Source of the DNA: Novosphingobium sp. B1
Lineage (GTDB): Bacteria > Pseudomonadota > Alphaproteobacteria > Sphingomonadales > Sphingomonadaceae
Reading direction: 5' to 3'
Assembly (NCBI RefSeq): GCF_900176395.1
Contig: NZ_FWXL01000009.1
Span: 1-64,000, forward strand
DNA: 64,000 nt
In this document: positions 61,632 through 64,000 of the stretch, in pieces
Position numbering within the stretch: position 1 is the stretch's first letter
Layout: every line of letters starts with the position of its first letter
Notes under the pieces: generated by a model
What the model saw: only the letters and a program-made list of their open reading frames with translations
Databases searched by the model: none
What the model was told of the DNA's origin: nothing
Position numbers and translations under genes: made by a program

Positions 61632-63658
61632 CAGAAGGCCAGGGTCGCGTTGGCGAGGACGGAATAGAAGCGCTTGGCCTTGCCCTGTTGTGCGAACAGG
61701 TCATCAAAGCCGCCGCCCGGTTCGAGCACGGCGCCCGAGAGGCGGAAGACGATGTTCTGCGAGGCGTTTGGCCGCCAGATTGCCGAGACCGAGGCATCGA
61801 AGCCGATGTCCCGCGGGATCGAGCCCTCGTTGCGCAGGATCTGGATAATCCTGGTGTTCTCGAACCACAGGTGGTTGACGTTGGTCGATACGCGCAAGGT
61901 GGGCGTCAGGTCGAAATCGGTGCCAAGGCCGAGCAGCATCGTGCCGGGATTGGTGAAATTGGACTGCCCCTGCTCCTTGGACGTGCGCAGAGAATTGAGG
62001 ATGCCATTGCGTCCATTGACCGAGATTGCACGCCCCCCACCGGCAAACGGGATGGTCTGGCGAATCCAGTAGCTGGTATCGGCCCCTGCGAACTGCGGAT
62101 TTTCGAAGATCGCGTCGAAGCCGCCTTCGGTCTTGTCGTAAGGATCGCTGTCACCACTGGCCCACAGGCCTGAGAGGCGGATCCGCGTCCAGTCGATGTC
62201 GTAGCTGAGTTCGGCGGCGGCCATGAAGGCCTTGATCTCTGCCGCGCGGCTGGTGATGAAGTTGTTGCGATCCTCGCCCAGCGCGAGATAGGCCTGCGCG
62301 GTGAGGTTCAGCCGGCCGATGCGGCCATCGGCGGCATAGCCGAGGTACACGACATCGTATTCCCGGCCGCGCAGATCGCCCAACAATGCCGGACGGACCG
62401 GGAAACCATTGGTATCGACCGTGATGTCGTTCCGTTCGCGGTTCATGTTGTAGGTGACCGAGACCTGGCTGGTCAGGCCGACGATCGGGAAATCCTGCCG
62501 ATAGAGATTGCCCATGAACACCCAGTCGTTGCGCGGGGCACGGCTGACGTCGTTCAGGCCGGAATTTGTTTCCTTCTCGAGCCGCCAGAACGCGGCAAGA
62601 TTGAACTGGAAGCGGTTGTTGTCCCGATTGCCGAACAGGCGGATGCCAAGCTGGTTGTCGTTGAACAGGAAACCGCGAAAATCGGACTGGATCGGCTGGA
62701 TGCCGGTGCGGATCGAGACGAAATCGTACCGCTTCGAATCGAACCGGCCGATATGATAATCCATGAAGGCTTCCTGCAGGCCAACAAAGGCGTCGGTGCG
62801 CCTGGTGCCCTTCGATGGTTCGACAAACAGGACTCGCCGCTCGGGCACCTGAACGTGGTTGATGTTACCGGCGATAGCGATGCGATACTCGATGACCGGC
62901 GGCTTGTAGGCCGTCATACCCTTCAACAGCGAAAGGCTGGCGATGAACGTCTGCGACAGCACAAGACTGTTGCTGTGACCGAACACGTCGATGGCGTTGG
63001 GGTTGGTCGTCGTCTGGTTGCCAACGGGAATCGGGAAACTGCGCGGTTCTACGACGGTGTCCGAGATGGCGCCGGCCAGGAGATACCAGTCATCGCCCTT
63101 GAGAAAGCCGGGGCGCTTGCCACGCGCGAGTGGCCTGTCGCCCTTCAGCAGGTTGTGGTGGAATGGATCGAGCTGCGAATGGCAGGCATATTCGAGCTTG
63201 GGAAAGAGCGTGTATATCGCCCGATCCTTCTGCCCGGTCTGATTGTCCTTCTGCGGGCAGAGCGATGACATGATACGCCAGCGATCTGGCAGCGCGACAT
63301 CGAGACCGAGGTCTCCCACTGCGCCTTCGCCGTCGTACTTGTCGTAAAACGCTTCGGGTGGCGGCGCATTTACGGCGCCCGGATTGTCCTGCTCGACCTT
63401 CTCGGGGAGCTGCTTGTTGAAGCCAGGCCGGCGGCGACCGTCGATCAGTGCGCCATCAGCGTCGGTCTCGCCACCCGGAAGCGGTGCTGCCTCGCTTTGT
63501 GCGCTCGTCGCCGCTTGCGGCTCACCAGAGCCTGCCTGTGCGGCTTCTACTGCGGCAAGCACGTGAAACGGCAGTGTGGCCGGCAGTGTGGCGGGCTGGG
63601 CGTGCGGCTGGGCGATACCGAGGACTGGCGCGACGAGGAGAGCCACCTGCTGCATCAC
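61631..63658 (-). CDS. Putative outer-membrane beta-barrel (porin) of the cytochrome operon
   Basis: A 675-residue exported protein. A weak signal peptide (VALLVAPVLGIAQPHAQ) and a Pro/Ala/Glu-rich stretch (to about residue 100) precede a long series of alternating amphipathic strands (FNLAAFWRLEK, LNLTAQAYLAL, ELSYDIDWTRIRLSGLWA). The last strand is YSVLANATLAF, ending in Phe as barrel proteins do. Its size is near that of MtrB-type porins of electron conduits, but similarity to MtrB was not shown. It overlaps the cytochrome gene downstream and the GlcG-like gene upstream. Other possibilities are a channel for an uptake substrate or a surface scaffold for the cytochrome. Confidence 0.8.
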   Translation of the reverse strand: MMQQVALLVAPVLGIAQPHAQPATLPATLPFHVLAAVEAAQAGSGEPQAATSAQSEAAPLPGGETDADGALIDGRRRPGFNKQLPEKVEQDNPGAVNAPPPEAFYDKYDGEGAVGDLGLDVALPDRWRIMSSLCPQKDNQTGQKDRAIYTLFPKLEYACHSQLDPFHHNLLKGDRPLARGKRPGFLKGDDWYLLAGAISDTVVEPRSFPIPVGNQTTTNPNAIDVFGHSNSLVLSQTFIASLSLLKGMTAYKPPVIEYRIAIAGNINHVQVPERRVLFVEPSKGTRRTDAFVGLQEAFMDYHIGRFDSKRYDFVSIRTGIQPIQSDFRGFLFNDNQLGIRLFGNRDNNRFQFNLAAFWRLEKETNSGLNDVSRAPRNDWVFMGNLYRQDFPIVGLTSQVSVTYNMNRERNDITVDTNGFPVRPALLGDLRGREYDVVYLGYAADGRIGRLNLTAQAYLALGEDRNNFITSRAAEIKAFMAAAELSYDIDWTRIRLSGLWASGDSDPYDKTEGGFDAIFENPQFAGADTSYWIRQTIPFAGGGRAISVNGRNGILNSLRTSKEQGQSNFTNPGTMLLGLGTDFDLTPTLRVSTNVNHLWFENTRIIQILRNEGSIPRDIGFDASVSAIWRPNASQNIVFRLSGAVLEPGGGFDDLFAQQGKAKRFYSVLANATLAF

Positions 63659-64000
63659 TTGCCCTCGCAGACGTTCTGGTCGGTCGTATCAAGGAATGGC
63701 GCGAACGGGCAGTTCACATAGCGCAGGCGCACCCCCTGCCCGACCGGCACCACGATGGTATCGGCGCGAATTTCCTTGGGCGCATTGCCGATCGTGCCGG
63801 CCTTGGCGCCGCCATTGTGCGTCCCGAGGAAGGCGATCATGTCGTCCTGGTCGATACCGTCGCCGGAAATGCCGATTGCGCCGACGAGCTTGCCGTTACG
63901 ATAGATCGGCACCGAGCCGGGGAAGATCTGGATACCGTTGGCCAGCCGCTTCTTGCCGGTAGGGGTGTCGGGCACGGCGGTGCAGCGCTGCACCACATCG
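63655..64000 (-). CDS. GlcG/HbpS-like haem-binding protein, 5' end beyond window
   Basis: The C-terminal 115 residues of a protein related to GlcG/HbpS (DUF336), which in Streptomyces HbpS binds haem. Visible stretches are GSVPIYRNGKLVGAIGISGDGIDQDDMIAFLGTHNG and the extra C-terminal tail VRLRYVNCPFAPFLDTTDQN. The Cys in VNCPF and in QNVCEGK might pair. The gene continues past 64000, so length and signal peptide are unknown. The stop overlaps the barrel gene start (ATGA), placing it in the same operon. Confidence 0.75.
   Translation of the reverse strand, partial: DVVQRCTAVPDTPTGKKRLANGIQIFPGSVPIYRNGKLVGAIGISGDGIDQDDMIAFLGTHNGGAKAGTIGNAPKEIRADTIVVPVGQGVRLRYVNCPFAPFLDTTDQNVCEGK

Overview
The window reads as a high-GC alphaproteobacterial chromosome, most likely from the order Sphingomonadales (Novosphingobium or a close relative). 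The reasons are a complete exosortase A (XrtA/PEP-CTERM) exopolysaccharide locus of sphingomonad type, a class I lysyl-tRNA synthetase, the rpmF-plsX-fabH-ihfA-merR order, a LOV-HWE histidine kinase and many ATGA-overlapping gene pairs. The genus is an inference from gene content; no rRNA or tRNA gene was found to fix it.

Layout. 1-2182 is accessory and decaying: a frameshifted lipoprotein gene, a frameshifted tyrosine recombinase and about 640 bp without a supported gene. 2183-4564 holds sdhB, a hotdog thioesterase and zapE. 4793-7251 holds a CHASE2-EAL phosphodiesterase followed by a 17-codon small ORF with a consensus Shine-Dalgarno and a terminator-like hairpin. 7309-20170 (minus strand) is a ten-gene exopolysaccharide/exosortase operon: export lipoprotein, chain-length factor, tyrosine kinase, TIGR03016-type outer-membrane protein, AAA ATPase, deacetylase, FemAB protein, glycosyltransferase, XrtA and amidotransferase. 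20382-25912 is its accessory module: PLP decarboxylase and acyl-CoA ligase leftward, acyltransferase, acyl carrier protein and two hydrolases rightward.

25902-32453 carries trxB, a tyrosine phosphatase, a receiver protein, a LOV blue-light histidine kinase, a second thioesterase, an M20 amidohydrolase and a thiolase with a palindromic operator. 32557-46070 is mixed housekeeping and envelope genes: HisKA_2 kinase, M28 peptidase, ettA, an RcnB-like repeat protein, MarR regulator, 2OG-Fe(II) dioxygenase, DUF885 protein, a DUF350/lipoprotein/ATP-grasp trio and lysK. 46198-54196 has a lone flagellin, a DinG-type helicase, a SixA phosphatase, merR, ihfA, fabH, plsX and rpmF. 54443-56991 has MAPEG and MBL-fold genes and an S24-type repressor facing two small genes across TAGGA-box operators.

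The right end (57045-64000, minus strand, running off the window) is the most unusual locus. A GlcG/HbpS-like protein, a 675-residue outer-membrane beta-barrel and a 1528-residue protein with ten CxxCH haem sites plus a C-terminal propeller-like region are fused by start/stop overlaps. This looks like a porin-cytochrome electron conduit in an organism group not usually associated with extracellular electron transfer. That function is inferred, not shown.
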